Positions 23,183-34,049 of a stretch of DNA of 64,000 nucleotides are shown piece by piece. The translations under genes were made by a program, and so were the position numbers. Under the pieces are notes generated by a model. That model saw only the letters and a list, made by a program, of their open reading frames with translations. It did no database searches and was not told the origin of the DNA. Numbering within the stretch: the first letter of the stretch is position 1; each line of letters starts with the position of its first letter. Source of the DNA: Gonatopus flavifemur (lineage: Eukaryota; Arthropoda; Insecta; Hymenoptera; Dryinidae); the NCBI GenBank assembly GCA_018340375.1, contig JAFFJZ010000004.1:49640001-49704000 (forward strand), in the 5' to 3' direction.

Positions 23183-24247
23183 TCATTGGTCCCCATCGAA
23201 CCAGTTGAAATTATATTTATCATTTCCCAATGTCCACCCATTGTTCTCAGAACTGAAAAGACTGATTCGCTTCAAATGTGCGTTATCCCACATACTGGCG
23301 ATGTAATTAGCTCGCCGAAACTGTTGCCAAAGCTCACTCTTGCACGGTGGTAAGTTGCTGCCATCATAGTTTTCAACATTTTTCCGATTAAATTCTTCAT
23401 TAACGTCAGGAACCATGTAAGTGTCGATGAATAATTGAAGTCTTTCTACGTCAATTACTCCGTGCCGTTGTAAACTCAACAGATAGATTCTTGCACTAAT
23501 AAATACCTTTTGCTCTAGTTCTAAATCCCTGAATAAGTCTTTATCGCCGAATTTCAGGAATGCTTCTTGATACCCTTCAGTTTTTTTCAATATATTGAAT
23601 GGTATCCGCTTTCCTTTTTCGAGAAGAGCAGGATCATAATCACAGCGAGTGATTGCATGGAATCCTGGCAAGCAACGACTCAAGGAAGGCCCTAAATGTT
23701 CATGAATCTTAGTTATGTCAATGTATCGTACTTTATTTCCGGTGCCAGTCAGTATCCAGACGTGGGAATCATGTTTTTTCAAATGACACATGTTACCGAG
23801 CATGATTGCTGCAATATCCGTGTCAGAACATCGAATAACAGAATGAGCTTCAACATCGATGTCACAGATATAATAAATAATTTTTGTGTCAGTTTCCTCA
23901 TGATCAGGACAAGTCAGATTTTCATCAATATCAGTCACAACTTCGTTGTTATTGACGATCAAAAAGTGGCATTTTCTAAAATTAACAACTACCTTTTTAT
24001 TGTGAATGAATGGCACCATCTCGTTAGTAGACCAATGTTTTATGAAAAAGTCAACAACAGCTTGTTTGAAGTGTATATTTTTTAATTCTTTCGCAGAATC
24101 AGATGGGCGAATCTGTTCGGGCCCAGTAATGTTAAACTCCAGTTTTTCAGATTCATTCCGCAGAGATCTTTCATAATCATTTATCGGAGGAGACAAGTAT
24201 TGATCGAAAATAACGTCAAATCTAGTCGCGTGTAGTTGAGGTACCAT
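23183..24247 (-). pseudogene. Orphan family C-terminal PIN-like segment
   Basis: The largest intact segment, 354 codons. Acidic motifs are spaced as in PIN/FEN-type nuclease folds: HEETDTKI (residues ~117-124), SDTDI (~141-145) and RCDYDPALLEKGK (~203-215), with hydrophobic strands before each. In most relatives I recall, the third motif begins with G rather than R. Family pattern suggests a metal-dependent nuclease-like fold; no enzymatic role is known to me. It ends WFDGDQ then a stop. Confidence 0.65.
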
Positions 24248-25162
24248 TTATAACATTTTTTTTTAAATACTTCCGAAAGTTTTAGGAACATTCTTCATTG
24301 TATGAAGTGAATAAAATCCATCAATTATAACAATATCTATGTGAGAAGGAGCTTCATGTTCTACGCCTTTCTCCAAGAATTTCATCAAAATGGATCTCTG
24401 CGTTTTGCAAATGCCACCATCAAAATAGCACATAGACAATGGAACTGGAGTTATAGGGTACGAGAGAATTTTGGCCACGTCGATTTTATGATCTATAGAT
24501 ATACCCAGTATTCGCCCGAATAGATCTCTCTGAATACGTTTCCCTGAACTTTACCGCCAATTTTGGTCTTTTTTCTTTTGGCATAATCTTGAGAAAAATT
24601 TTCTGAAGGTGTCTTTTTGATACTTTTTTCATACCGATTGTCATCTTGCTCACATTCTGTAATAAATGTTTCACGTTTTGTGTCACCGTTTCCTTCAATA
24701 TTGAGAAGAAATTTTTCATCTGCTTCCGAAGCTGCCTTACCGTATGAAATATTTATCAACAGATCTTTAGGTATTTCTGCGTCAAATGAGTTGATATATT
24801 GATCAAAGGTATGAATAAATGTTTGCGATTGTTCGATATTATCTTTTATATTGTGATTATTTAATTCAGCTGTTACATCTTTTTCCTTGTGTAAATCTGA
24901 ATCTTTGTAAACACAGCTGATGATAGTTGATCTTATATCATGGCTGAGTGCCCATCGTTGAAGTGCTGGATGGAATTAGTCAACTGAATTATACCTGTAA
25001 GTCTCCGAGCAGCATCTGCGTTAATCGTTTGTTCCAGAGCTAAGTCAACTGGCTGTTTTGGGGAGAGTTTATTAGTTCTTTGAATACCAAAATATCCATT
25101 CTGGAACTGTTCAAATAAATCAGGGTGAGTTTCGGAAACTTCCATCGAATTATCATGGTATT

Positions 25163-25930
25163 TTACTGTCCAGCGAGCATAATTTGATTGATTACAACTG
25201 GAAAATAGATGAGTGATTTTTGGCACAATACATATGTGAATAATTCAAAATCACCTGTGCGGATGCTTCTGGATAACATTGAATAATATTGGACAAGATT
25301 AATATAAATTGAATAAAACTGTGGGGTTTCACCAAACTTGCCGTCCAAAGTTTCCTGCTTGTGAATATTATAGTCACTGATCGATTCATTGGGTTCCTCA
25401 TTCTCTATTTCAAATGAAGATGATGAAGAAGTTCTCAGTCGCTCAGTTTCTTCGACCATTTGGTCTGTAACTACAACTTCATTAATTTCCAAGAATGATT
25501 GAAAATGCAAGATTTTCAGTCCCATAGCCATCAAAGGATGGAGTCTCTCACATCTATTAAAGTGTTTACCTTCAAGAAATGCATTAACGCAGCCCGAAGC
25601 TGATAAATTACTTTGTATCATGATATTCATTGAGCCACAGTCGATAATTACTTTGCCAACAGCTTTGAAATAAGTCATCATGATATGAAAAGGTCCCAAA
25701 TGTATAAATAAATTATCGAGATCTGGCTGTTTGCTAGCTTGAATTTGTAGGGCCACTTTTGCGATTGCAAGATCATACGTAACTTGAATGGAGGACTGTT
25801 TTACTTCTCCGCAAATTTTCTGACTTTGTTTCATAGTCTCCAAAACTACAGAGCTGTTTGTAGGTGATTCGTTAATAGGAGTTAAGTAAGAAACTATTTG
25901 TTTGGGACTATCATTTTCATTGAGGAACAA
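25163..25930 (-). pseudogene. Orphan family central segment
   Basis: About 255 codons open. It holds the most recognisable central blocks: VVLETMKQSQK, IQVTYDLAIAKVALQIQ, LFIHLGPFHIMMTYFKAVGK and GKHFNRCERLHPLMAMGLK. The frame enters by a shift near 25925 and is lost again near 25200, where LVYVLCQKSLIYF-type sequence gives way to the next frame (FSSCNQSNYARWTVKYHDN). Confidence 0.7.
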
Positions 25931-26240
25931 TTAGAACCAACCCACATCGGAACATGTGGTAACTGTAAAGCGTGGCTGATCATCCAAACTGTATCTATAG
26001 TTTTGTATAATTGTAGATTCGCAGGTTGTAAATGTTTTTTTTCATGAGTCGTCAAATTTAGAGAATGTTTCCTTTTCTTCGGGAGTGGTTCTTGTTGCAA
26101 ATCCACAGATATACATTCAAAAATTCTTCGTCTCCTTTTTCCCGAATTTAACGTTGTTTCCTTGTTGACAGCAGGTGAATTAATAGATTGTGATTTATCT
26201 TGACTATCTAAATCGACATTTTGATGAATTATCTCTACAG

Positions 26241-26445
26241 CAGTGATGCCAGATTCGAGACCGAGACCGCTCTTACTCTCTCCATCGACCGCTTTCCCTT
26301 TCTCCCACCATGCGGAATAAGTTGGGCGAGCGAGAGAGTAATAGTCACTCTTTCTCTGTCGTGTACCCAACTCATTCCGCATGGTGGGAGGAAGGGGAAG
26401 CGGTCAATGGGGTGAGTAAAAACGGTCTCTAATCTGGCATCACTG
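26241..26445. repeat. Palindromic hAT-like MITE inside the orphan gene
   Basis: Ends CAGTGATGCCAGATTCGAGA and TCTCTAATCTGGCATCACTG form inverted repeats; the arms share CGACCGCTT and CACCATGCGGAAT blocks. Flanking octamers are CTCTACAG (26233-26240) and CCCCACAG (26446-26453), six of eight matching. Removing the element and one octamer joins KDTLHDTVG to IIHQN, as expected of the family. Confidence 0.8.
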
Positions 26446-27149
26446 CCCCACAGTGTCGTGTAAAGTATCTTTGCCATCTCTTGTCTCTACAAACCGATCG
26501 GAATTATCAAAAGCAACACCAGTACAAAGATTTGGTGATTTTATAATTGTTTCTGGACAGACACTTGATTTCTGTACTGAAGTATAGGTCGCTTCTGTTT
26601 CCAGCTCTTCGACGCCTGGATAACCAATGCAATGACCATACTTGTGGATAATATCAATAATTTTGCGACTACTCGTTGAACTTTTTAGAGTCATGCCCAG
26701 CATGATATGTATAGAAGTTTTGACTTTTCCATTAGGGACTCCATAGACGATGTCTTCACAATAAGATTTTACTTCTTTTCTTCAAATCATGTGTAGTTAT
26801 AAGTTGTAATTTCGTTTTTTCAATCTGCAAAACGGACTTTCGTAAGAGTGAAGCAGCTTCGTGTGAAATGTCTTCGTCTTTCAAATGTTCAAATGAATCT
26901 TCATCAATACTCGCAACTTTTTCCGGAGTTGATAATTTTTTATTTTGAACAAAAAAATATTTTATCTCTTTATCAAATGCTTTTGTTATTTCAAGTTCTA
27001 AATTATGTGGTGTGAAATTCTCTTTCATGTCTTTAAAATTTCCTTCTCCACTTTCTTCTAATAATTCCATGTAAAATCGATGAAGATAAGTCAAAAAGTA
27101 GCATCGTCCTTTTTTAACTATATTTTCATTGTATAAAATCCCTCGAGCT

Positions 27150-27765
27150 CAATGGCGGAAAGAAAGAAAGCGAGAATTCTTCCAGAAATTGGAAGAAGCG
27201 CTGGTTGTAGGAAGTCGACTCTAGAAATTGCGGTTAGAAGAAACTATGGATGTGGAATAGCAAATGGACTGTATGGAAAGAGAAGAGTAAGGAATTGAAA
27301 TAATCGCGCACAGATTCGAGGGAACACGTGGTTTTATTCGAATCATGAAAACGTGTGTCGATACGTGCGGCCGGCGTACTGCACATAAACTCTAATTATG
27401 GAACGACTCGAGACAGCACTTTTGGCAGTATGGAATCGCGCACCAAAATTCATAGATTCCTCGTAGCCGAGGGACGCGAGCAAAAATTGTGTGACTCTAC
27501 CGGGAAATGCTTATCACGAGTTGCAATACGTGTGCACGGGATGAAAATTGCTAGCAAACAGAAGGGCCCTTCGAGCACTGTCGTCAAGCGACGGTACCGA
27601 ATATTTGAAATCTTGATGGTGTGATCTTATCAACCAATTAGCAGGGCCGTACCCTTCGTGGGAGGTGTGGCATAGTTTTTCGTCTTAGCGAACTATACAC
27701 TGGCTGATCAGTCCATAACCATCATCGATTCATAGGGCGTCCCGGAAGTTTGTACTTTCTTGAAC
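27150..27765. other. ~0.6-kb insertion splitting the orphan gene
   Basis: Family sequence stops at FIDEC (near 27765, minus strand) and resumes at RGILYNENIVKK (27148). The material between is more GC-rich than its surroundings and has no recognised protein or clear terminal repeats. It could be a solo LTR or other element fragment. Confidence 0.45.
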
Positions 27766-28588
27766 ATTCATCAATAAATGCATATAATTCTTCAAAAGCA
27801 GTTTGATGGTTCTTACGGACATCATGCCAATGAGTTTTAGGTGTTTCGTTTTTTACTGATGCTTCATATTGAAGACGTAATCGGCAAGGTTGATGAAAAT
27901 AAATTTTTGAACATGGATAGTTTGCTATTTTCTCAATCCATTCTTCACAATTTCCATTTCCTTCATCAATTTTGGATAGAAAAACTTTTTTATCAGATGA
28001 ATATAAAGGTAATCTTTTTGAGCGATGCTTTTTAGTTTCCTGACCGCAAAATATGCAGGTAACATTGGTTTGATCAGTACATACATTACTTTCAATCGAA
28101 GTATTAGTTCCAGAAGGTGATTCAATAATTTCCCGCTGTACTTTTTTTTCTGGTGGGTTTGATGAAAATGGCGATACCAACTCAGTTACAATCGTTGGTG
28201 TGTGTATTGTGAGGGAGTCTGATGTGAGAGTAGTTGTTAGACTTGAAACTTGTGGAATACTTGATTGTTGCTCTAAACACTGTGTATCCAACGTGCATGT
28301 CGATGAACATGCTGCTGATGGATTTTCCGGAACATTTGATGATTTTTCAGTAATTGTAGTTTTTGAGAGATAATATTTTTTCATCAGACCTGTGAATGAC
28401 TTATAACAGTGTCTGTGATATCCACTATCAAATAATTCAAGCGGCGAAACAACATCTTGGAATTTTAGGTTATGTTCCTTCCTGTGTTTTAATACTGTTC
28501 GACACTTTTTTGAGGTCTCTTGTTTGAACAATATCAGATCTGCATCAGATTTTTTACAAAGAACACAGTTCGATAACTCTGACATCAT
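27765..28588 (-). pseudogene. Orphan family N-terminal cysteine-motif segment
   Basis: About 275 codons from ATG 28588. A first metal-binding-like group is CVLCKK with GYHRHCYKSF about 50 residues later; a second is CIFCGQ with YFHQPCRLRLQYEAS about 60 residues later. Ser/Thr-rich linker lies between. The frame then leaves the family sequence at FIDEC, where an unrelated ~0.6-kb insertion begins. The paired C-x2-C ... H-x3-C layout suggests a DNA- or protein-binding zinc module; that is inference. Confidence 0.65.
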
Positions 28589-30095
28589 ATGTTTTAGAAT
28601 ATTACAAATATTTTTATTTTACAAGAACACGTTACACTGAAACTACAGCTATCCTGAAGAGACTAGATAACATATTGTATACCAAATGCCTAAGTATGCA
28701 CACTCACACATAGATCAGGCTAGCATAGACAGTGAGTATAAGAGGCAGAATACTCACGCTCTCATATTTGGAATAAAGCCAAGAACACGAGCGCCATCTC
28801 AAACTCATAATACAACGCCAACTGTCTCCTTTTATTTTAGTTCGTGATCACGGTACAGAATTCTGAAAATTTCAACATTCTGCGCCGTAGTATTGTGCGA
28901 CGCGCATGACGTCACATCAAATTACCGCTGCCGCAAACGCACATCGTGTGTTATTTCATTCTGAATATGGGAGGTTGGGTATCCTGCTATGGGAGGAAGA
29001 TCGACGTGCATAGGCATCTCTCTCATGCTTACGGGGAAGTCGTGTCCTCGCGCTCATACTGAGAGAGATACTTAATGTGTGTCTGGGAGGAGGATTGGCC
29101 CTTGCGATAGGTCTAGCCATTTACATGGAATATTCAAACAGTCCCCTGAGTGTCATGTATACAAATCGAGACAGAGAATATAAGTAAACTTCCATCATTT
29201 TTTGAGAACTTTGAAGCGTCTGGGAGAGACTACCGCCGACGGGAAGTGTCTGGCAGTATGGATAATTGATTTCCCACAATATTCCTTAAAACATATATAA
29301 AAATCAGCCCTGAGAATTTGAGAAAGGTGAGTCCACTTTTTACCGACTTTCAACACCTGGTATCTGGAAATGGGTCGTCGGCCCAAGCTAGCGGGTATGC
29401 ATACACTGAAAGTACATATGAACACTACTTTACCCCACGCAAATCATTGCTGAGAAAATAAGTGAGATCTGGGGACCCTGGGATCTTGGACTACAACAAC
29501 TATAACTGATTCAATCATTCCTTTCCGACTCAATAATAAGTGTTTTTGATATGTATTCTGATCAATGACTAAAGAACGACCGCACATTTCACTAAAATAA
29601 TTTACTTTTTTGTTTCTTAATGATAAACCTAATTATCCACATTTATGTTCTGATTTCAATAACTTAACCTCACATCTGTCAACCAAGTCAAATAATTTCA
29701 TAAATCCATCATGAACTTCCAGTCGCAAATTCCATAGCTCGTCACATTCGAATATTTCATATACCCAACTATAAATTACTATTTCACCTCAACCCAGGTT
29801 CGTTTCAATGAACGATTCAAATTTCAAGAACTTCACGTCTCTAAATTTTTTTAATAACATGTACATTAATTTTACGTGTCATGTACAAAGACGTGAAATT
29901 TCAATAACATATGCACGACAAGTCATTTCAGTTGTAAAATATTGAAAATTCATGTACATGTGTACATGAAAAGTACATGAAATTTCAAGAAATTTTTAAC
30001 AGTGTAGTTAATTTTGGCTTGTCGTCGCGCAGAAAGTGAAACAACGGAGATGGAACACTCCGCGTTCCAAACAAGGAATATGGTGCGATATTCAC
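28589..30095. other. No supported gene
   Basis: Contains a GC-richer patch at 28.85-29.4 kb and, at 29.5-29.7 kb, sequence related in either orientation to 55.44-55.56 kb and 56.74-56.9 kb (for example CTTAACCTCACATCTGTCAA). At 29.83-30.01 kb an AT-rich stretch ends TTTTTAACAGTGTA, a recurring MITE end also seen near 58.39 kb. Confidence 0.4.
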
Positions 30096-30385
30096 GATAC
30101 CTTTCACATAATATCCAAGACATGTGAAAGATATCATTTAGAAATTGTTCCAAGATGTCTCTTAGACCATGCTTGATAGACATCTAAAAGATGTCTTTTC
30201 GGAATATCTTCGAGACATGTTTTCGAAATTTCTGAAAGATGTCTAAAAGATATCATTTCGATATATCTTGGAGATGTCTTAAGTGAAATGTCTTTGAGAT
30301 ATCTAAAAGACATCTTTTCGACGTTTCTAAAAGATGTCTTTCTAAAGATACCTCTTGGATGTCTTCAAGACCTGCGGTGTTTGTT
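30096..30385. repeat. AGATGTCT/AGACATCT degenerate repeat
   Basis: The motifs AGATGTCT, AGACATCT and GATATCT recur about every 10-25 bp in both orientations. Similar motif fields occur inside 22265-22540 and at 8180-8290, so this is probably another member or a fragment of the same non-autonomous family. Confidence 0.45.
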
Positions 30386-30632
30386 GGGGAGGGACGGACT
30401 TATACGTAGAATTTAGTAGAAAGCTCGGGTTCTTATAATTTCTTACGAATTTTTACAACCGTGTGGGAACTTTGGATCTCATCTTCTAATTGACGGTCCT
30501 CGTCCACGGGTAAATAGAAAATTTTCAAGTCCCGAACGAAAACCTCCCATTTTTGGTCGAACTCTGTTTGTTGTTCCTATACCACAAGAGCGTCCTATCT
30601 TTGAGCGAAATGGAAATACACGGTACAAGCTG

Positions 30633-31386
30633 TTAGGGCTTGATATCAAAGCTGGCACTCAGCTCGTCTACTCTCTCTAGGGAGGTTCTGAGGCCGGAGC
30701 CTTCGTTGAAACTTACCCCCCATTTTCTCACCTGTTCCTGGATATTAGGTACTCGATTAGGGGGATTACTAAAGAAATTACGTAGGACCCGCCGTATTTC
30801 CGTATCTTCGTCAAATGTGTTAATCGTAGGGGATGGTCGGTTGTCATCCTGAATTTGGCGATGATTAGTCCTTACTCTTTCCAACTCATGAATTCTTTCT
30901 TGTAAATCCCCAACTAATGACTTGGACGCGTTTGTCTCTATTTCTAGGCGATTCTGTTCCTCCACCACGGTTCTCTCTCTCTCTCCGTCATGAACGTTCG
31001 TAGCGACTTAAATCCTCTTGCAATTCCTGTCGCACTTCCTCGCGTATTCCTTGTTCCAAGGTAGCCCTATCCTCGTTCGGCAGATTTTCGTTAATGCTTT
31101 GAACTGGCAGGGGGTCTTGGGTATCCTCAGTGTTTGTGCCATTGACCGGATGGGTCACGTTACCAGGTTCGGCCTGCGGTAGGTCAGTGGGGTCCGCGAG
31201 ACTTCGCATACTGGGGGTACGGCTCGATTGATTGGATCGGCCCGCGATCACCGCATCTCGAAGCTTTGTTTTTAAGAGGCCGACTGCCTCAGCAGGGTCA
31301 AATTCTATGCCCCTCTTCGTTAATTCAGCTTCCTTCTTTAAGGACCAAATCCACGTGGTCCTGAAAGGGGCAGGCGAGTGTTGCAT
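30633..31386 (-). pseudogene. Gypsy-like gag fragment, frameshifted
   Basis: ATG at 31386 opens 132 codons to a stop at 30988; a second frame (30968-30633, about 112 codons) continues the same kind of protein. The first part is charged with EEVRQELQEDL near its end, and the second has a coiled-coil-like stretch (LQERIHELERVRTNHRQ) then VRKWGVSFNEGSG and a helical tail. This resembles the N-terminal part of insect Ty3/gypsy gag proteins. The break falls next to a GA-dinucleotide run near 30970-30985, a likely slippage site. No capsid zinc knuckle, protease or polymerase follows on the minus strand, so the element is truncated. Confidence 0.5.
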
Positions 31387-31777
31387 CTTGAGTGCCGAGA
31401 CGTGACAAGAAAACTGACAAAAGGCGTCTGCTAAACAAGGATAAAGAATCGATCAATTCAACGACCCTCCACGGGTGTGAGAGAGAAAATAAAGACAGAA
31501 TGGGGATGGCTAGACCGCGAAGCTCGAAGAGTAAGTTGTTCACCGGACACGAGCCGACACCCCAGTGACCAGTAAAGGATAATCAGACTCGGATCTCAAG
31601 CCAAGTGTTTCAAGATGGTTCAGATGAAGAAATTCATCTCTATACAATTTTCCCATTATTTAAAAGAGAGATTCGACCTTGTATTTGACAGAACCATTGA
31701 TTGTGTGTAACAACCGACAAATTAGCTGAAACACCTGTTCAAACTATCTATTCCAGGTACTTCAACTGACAATTAAA

Positions 31778-31795
31778 GTCCCTATTCAGGCGCCA
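31778..31795 (-). other. Gypsy-like primer-binding site (Lys-tRNA type)
   Basis: On the minus strand this reads TGGCGCCTGAATAGGGAC, very close to the lysine-tRNA primer-binding sequence used by many retroelements. It lies upstream of the gag start at 31386 and just inside a TG...-type LTR edge at 31803. Confidence 0.7.
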
Positions 31796-31802
31796 AATAA
31801 TC

Positions 31803-33050
31803 TGTGACGTTTCGTTCAGACTGGAGCGCGTTGATATTTGACGATATCGATAATTCAAGAATTATCCCCCATCAATGCCTCGAGCTCGTCGGACTCCAAA
31901 GTTCGGGGTTGATTAGTTGGGGAACGCGAGTCACAGATTATTAAACGAGACCAAGTTAAATTTTAGACAATCATCTGCATTGAAACGATCGATATCCTTG
32001 TTGTTCAAGCAAGCTTGTCAAGAATACAATAAAAGCTCAACCCGAAGATAATATATACGTATATCAGACAAAGATTACAAATATAATGCCCTATCAGTCT
32101 AGACTGGATGCGCGGGAAAACGTGTGCACACGCGACGACAGTATGTGATATCTTGCTCATCAAAATCTTACCGGATCTAACGGAAATAGCGAGTTGATGA
32201 TGGTTCCAACGGTACTGAACGCATCCGCGGACGTCAATTGGCCGTCTGAATCTACACGGACAACGACCAATTGAATGCCGAGTTTTTGGTTCGATTATAG
32301 AATCTTCAATGTCGGTTGTTTTCTGATTGGCTCAGATGGAGTCTAATCGGAATATTACCCTGATTCTAGAAATGATGGGTACGAGTTCAATTGTGATTAG
32401 GTAAGGGGTGATTCTAGTATCTTCTAGTGACTTTACTATGTTCTGGCCGTGAGAGATTGGCCCTAACGGAATTCCTCAAGGTCGCATCCGTGAGAGTGTG
32501 GCGTTGCGACGTATTCCCCGATGGGCTGTGCGTTGCCCGTAAGGAAGAGTAGGTAGCACCGTACTCTCCCCTTCCCCCGCCCCTAACCAGACTCTACTCT
32601 AATAAGAACTGGTGGAACCAAGTACTTCCCCTCGGCTCTGATCAACTCCCCAGCTGGGCTGTGTTGGGTGGAGCCACAACGCTGGTCTATGTTCAAGAGT
32701 GGGTCCTGAAAAGGACCAGACGTTCTCGACTTACAAAAGAAGCACTTACGATCACTTGATGTTGATCAGGCTTGCTGGGTGCGAGAAGTGACGAACGGGC
32801 CGTCTTGATCGCCTATTAAACCCTACGAACTTCTTCTCGTTCATGGGAAACGTGTCCCCCTATCGGACTCGAACTGAAGATAGTTCTCGTATGGGTATGT
32901 CCTTTTCTACTATCGTTCGCACCCGTGTTATTTTTGCTCATGCGCGTTGTGTTCGGTCGATCAACATGGCCGCATCCATCTTCGTGTTTACAATCCGTCA
33001 CCTCGCGGTTCAGATTGCATTAAACTATGTCCATGGGCGTTATTCGTGCC
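31803..33050 (-). repeat. Probable gypsy-like 5' LTR, outer end unresolved
   Basis: The plus-strand edge TGTGACGTTTCG at 31803 corresponds to an LTR 3' terminus ending ...CGTCACA on the element strand. The block is more GC-rich than the surroundings up to about 33.05 kb. I could not find the other terminus or a second LTR, so the end coordinate is a guess from composition. Confidence 0.35.
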
Positions 33051-33076
33051 CCGATTAATTAATAATGTTTTCACAG

Positions 33077-33552
33077 AATATCGCGAGTGTCGTTTACGTG
33101 TTTCTCGTGTCGCGATTCTTGTTTTCCGTGCCTACGACGGACTACGCTTCTGGGGGTTATTAAACAGGTAAAATCTTTCATTCATACTGAATATCATATC
33201 TTTTACTTACTTTACTACGTTTATTTACAGGTTTCGTGGCGCCAGACGCGAGTTCACCGGTAACTTAAGTATCGATTCACTTACACCACTGTGCACTTTT
33301 ACTTGTTATTTTGTATGTTCACAGGATCAATTGGTGTGGCTTCCATACTAGTGTTCAATGCGGGATGACATGGCTCCAGCAATGCTGTTCAGGTAAATTT
33401 TTATTCCCTTCCTTGTTCTTGACTGTATTTCATGTAATCTGGTGTTATTTCAGATCTCCGAAGAAAGGATCATAAGACGACTCAAAGAGTCGTGGTGCAT
33501 AACTTGGATCACCGTTACCTGTTCACCACTGCTGACGCGATGTCCCTATCTG
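33077..33552 (+). other. Run of short exons with ~63-bp introns
   Basis: GC-richer blocks 33077-33167, 33231-33259, 33325-33392 and 33454-33552 are separated by AT-rich gaps of 63, 65 and 61 bp. Each gap starts GTAAAA, GTAACT or GTAAAT and ends TTTACAG, TTCACAG or TTTCAG; the last block ends at a GTGAGT donor. One frame stays open through the last three blocks (65 codons) but has no recognised homology. It looks like a spliced transcript, coding or not. Confidence 0.45.
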
Positions 33553-33611
33553 GTGAGTATGGATACGTTTACGTATGTCAAATCGATCAGCTAAAACTAT
33601 TCTTTGGTCTC

Positions 33612-33975
33612 AAGGTGTAATTTCATACGAGCATCAAACGTCCAGCGTCGAGCGATTTTCACATCTTCTGGGATTCAGCGTGAAAGCTAAACAGTGTTTA
33701 GCTTTGACGCCGTTCTAATCCATAATTGAGTTTCAGCATAATCCATAATTATTCAATCATTCTCAATAGTGCAGGATAAAGAAGGCACTTCAGCTCAAAC
33801 AATATATATTCATATATGTTTAATATTCTTTCTTCCGCACAGAGAATAGTTAAAAGACAACTTTTAACTCTCAAATTGAGCGTCGAGGTACATCATGAAG
33901 CTTTGACGCTGAAATCTAGAACCTGGGAAAATCGCTCGTTGCTCAACGCTCGACGCTCGTGTGAAATTACAACTT
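33612..33975. repeat. Fold-back MITE
   Basis: Left end AAGGTGTAATTTCATACGAG pairs with right CTCGTGTGAAATTACAACTT; inner CGAGCGATTTTC / GAAAATCGCTCG and CAGCGTGAAAGCT / AGCTTTGACGCTG also pair. Confidence 0.65.
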
Positions 33976-34049
33976 CACAGGTCTTTGACGAGGGTGACTG
34001 GCATATCAATACACCCAACGTATCGTCTACTGGTACCGTCGAGGGAACA

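Larger units (their letters stand above)
23183..28588 (-). pseudogene. Decayed member of a repetitive PIN-like orphan family
   Basis: On the minus strand, successive segments in different frames together spell one long protein (>1200 codons expected) that I recognise as a repetitive, functionally unassigned family seen in arthropods and cnidarians. Order: N-terminal cysteine motifs (28588 to about 27765); RGILYNENIVKKGRCYFL and following (27148-26770); LGMTLKSST to LCTGVAFDN and KDTLHDTVG (26765-26446); FIHLGPFHIMMTYFKA and GKHFNRCERLHPL (25925-25200); NYARWTVKYHDN and ALEQTINADAA (25226-24970); GKAASEADEKFLLN (to ~24535); LSYPITPVPLSM (24540-24263); and HEETDTKIIY, CSDTDI, RCDYDPALLEKGK (24247-23183). 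Breaks: a ~0.6-kb insertion at ~27150-27765, frameshifts near 26770, 25925, 25200, 24970, 24535 and 24255, and a MITE at 26241-26445. No terminal repeats of the whole unit were found, so whether it is a transposon is open. Confidence 0.75.

Noticed and set aside
27355..27624. 89-codon plus-strand frame in the insertion within the orphan gene
   Set aside because: No homology, non-ATG start, and lies in a block explained better as an inserted element.
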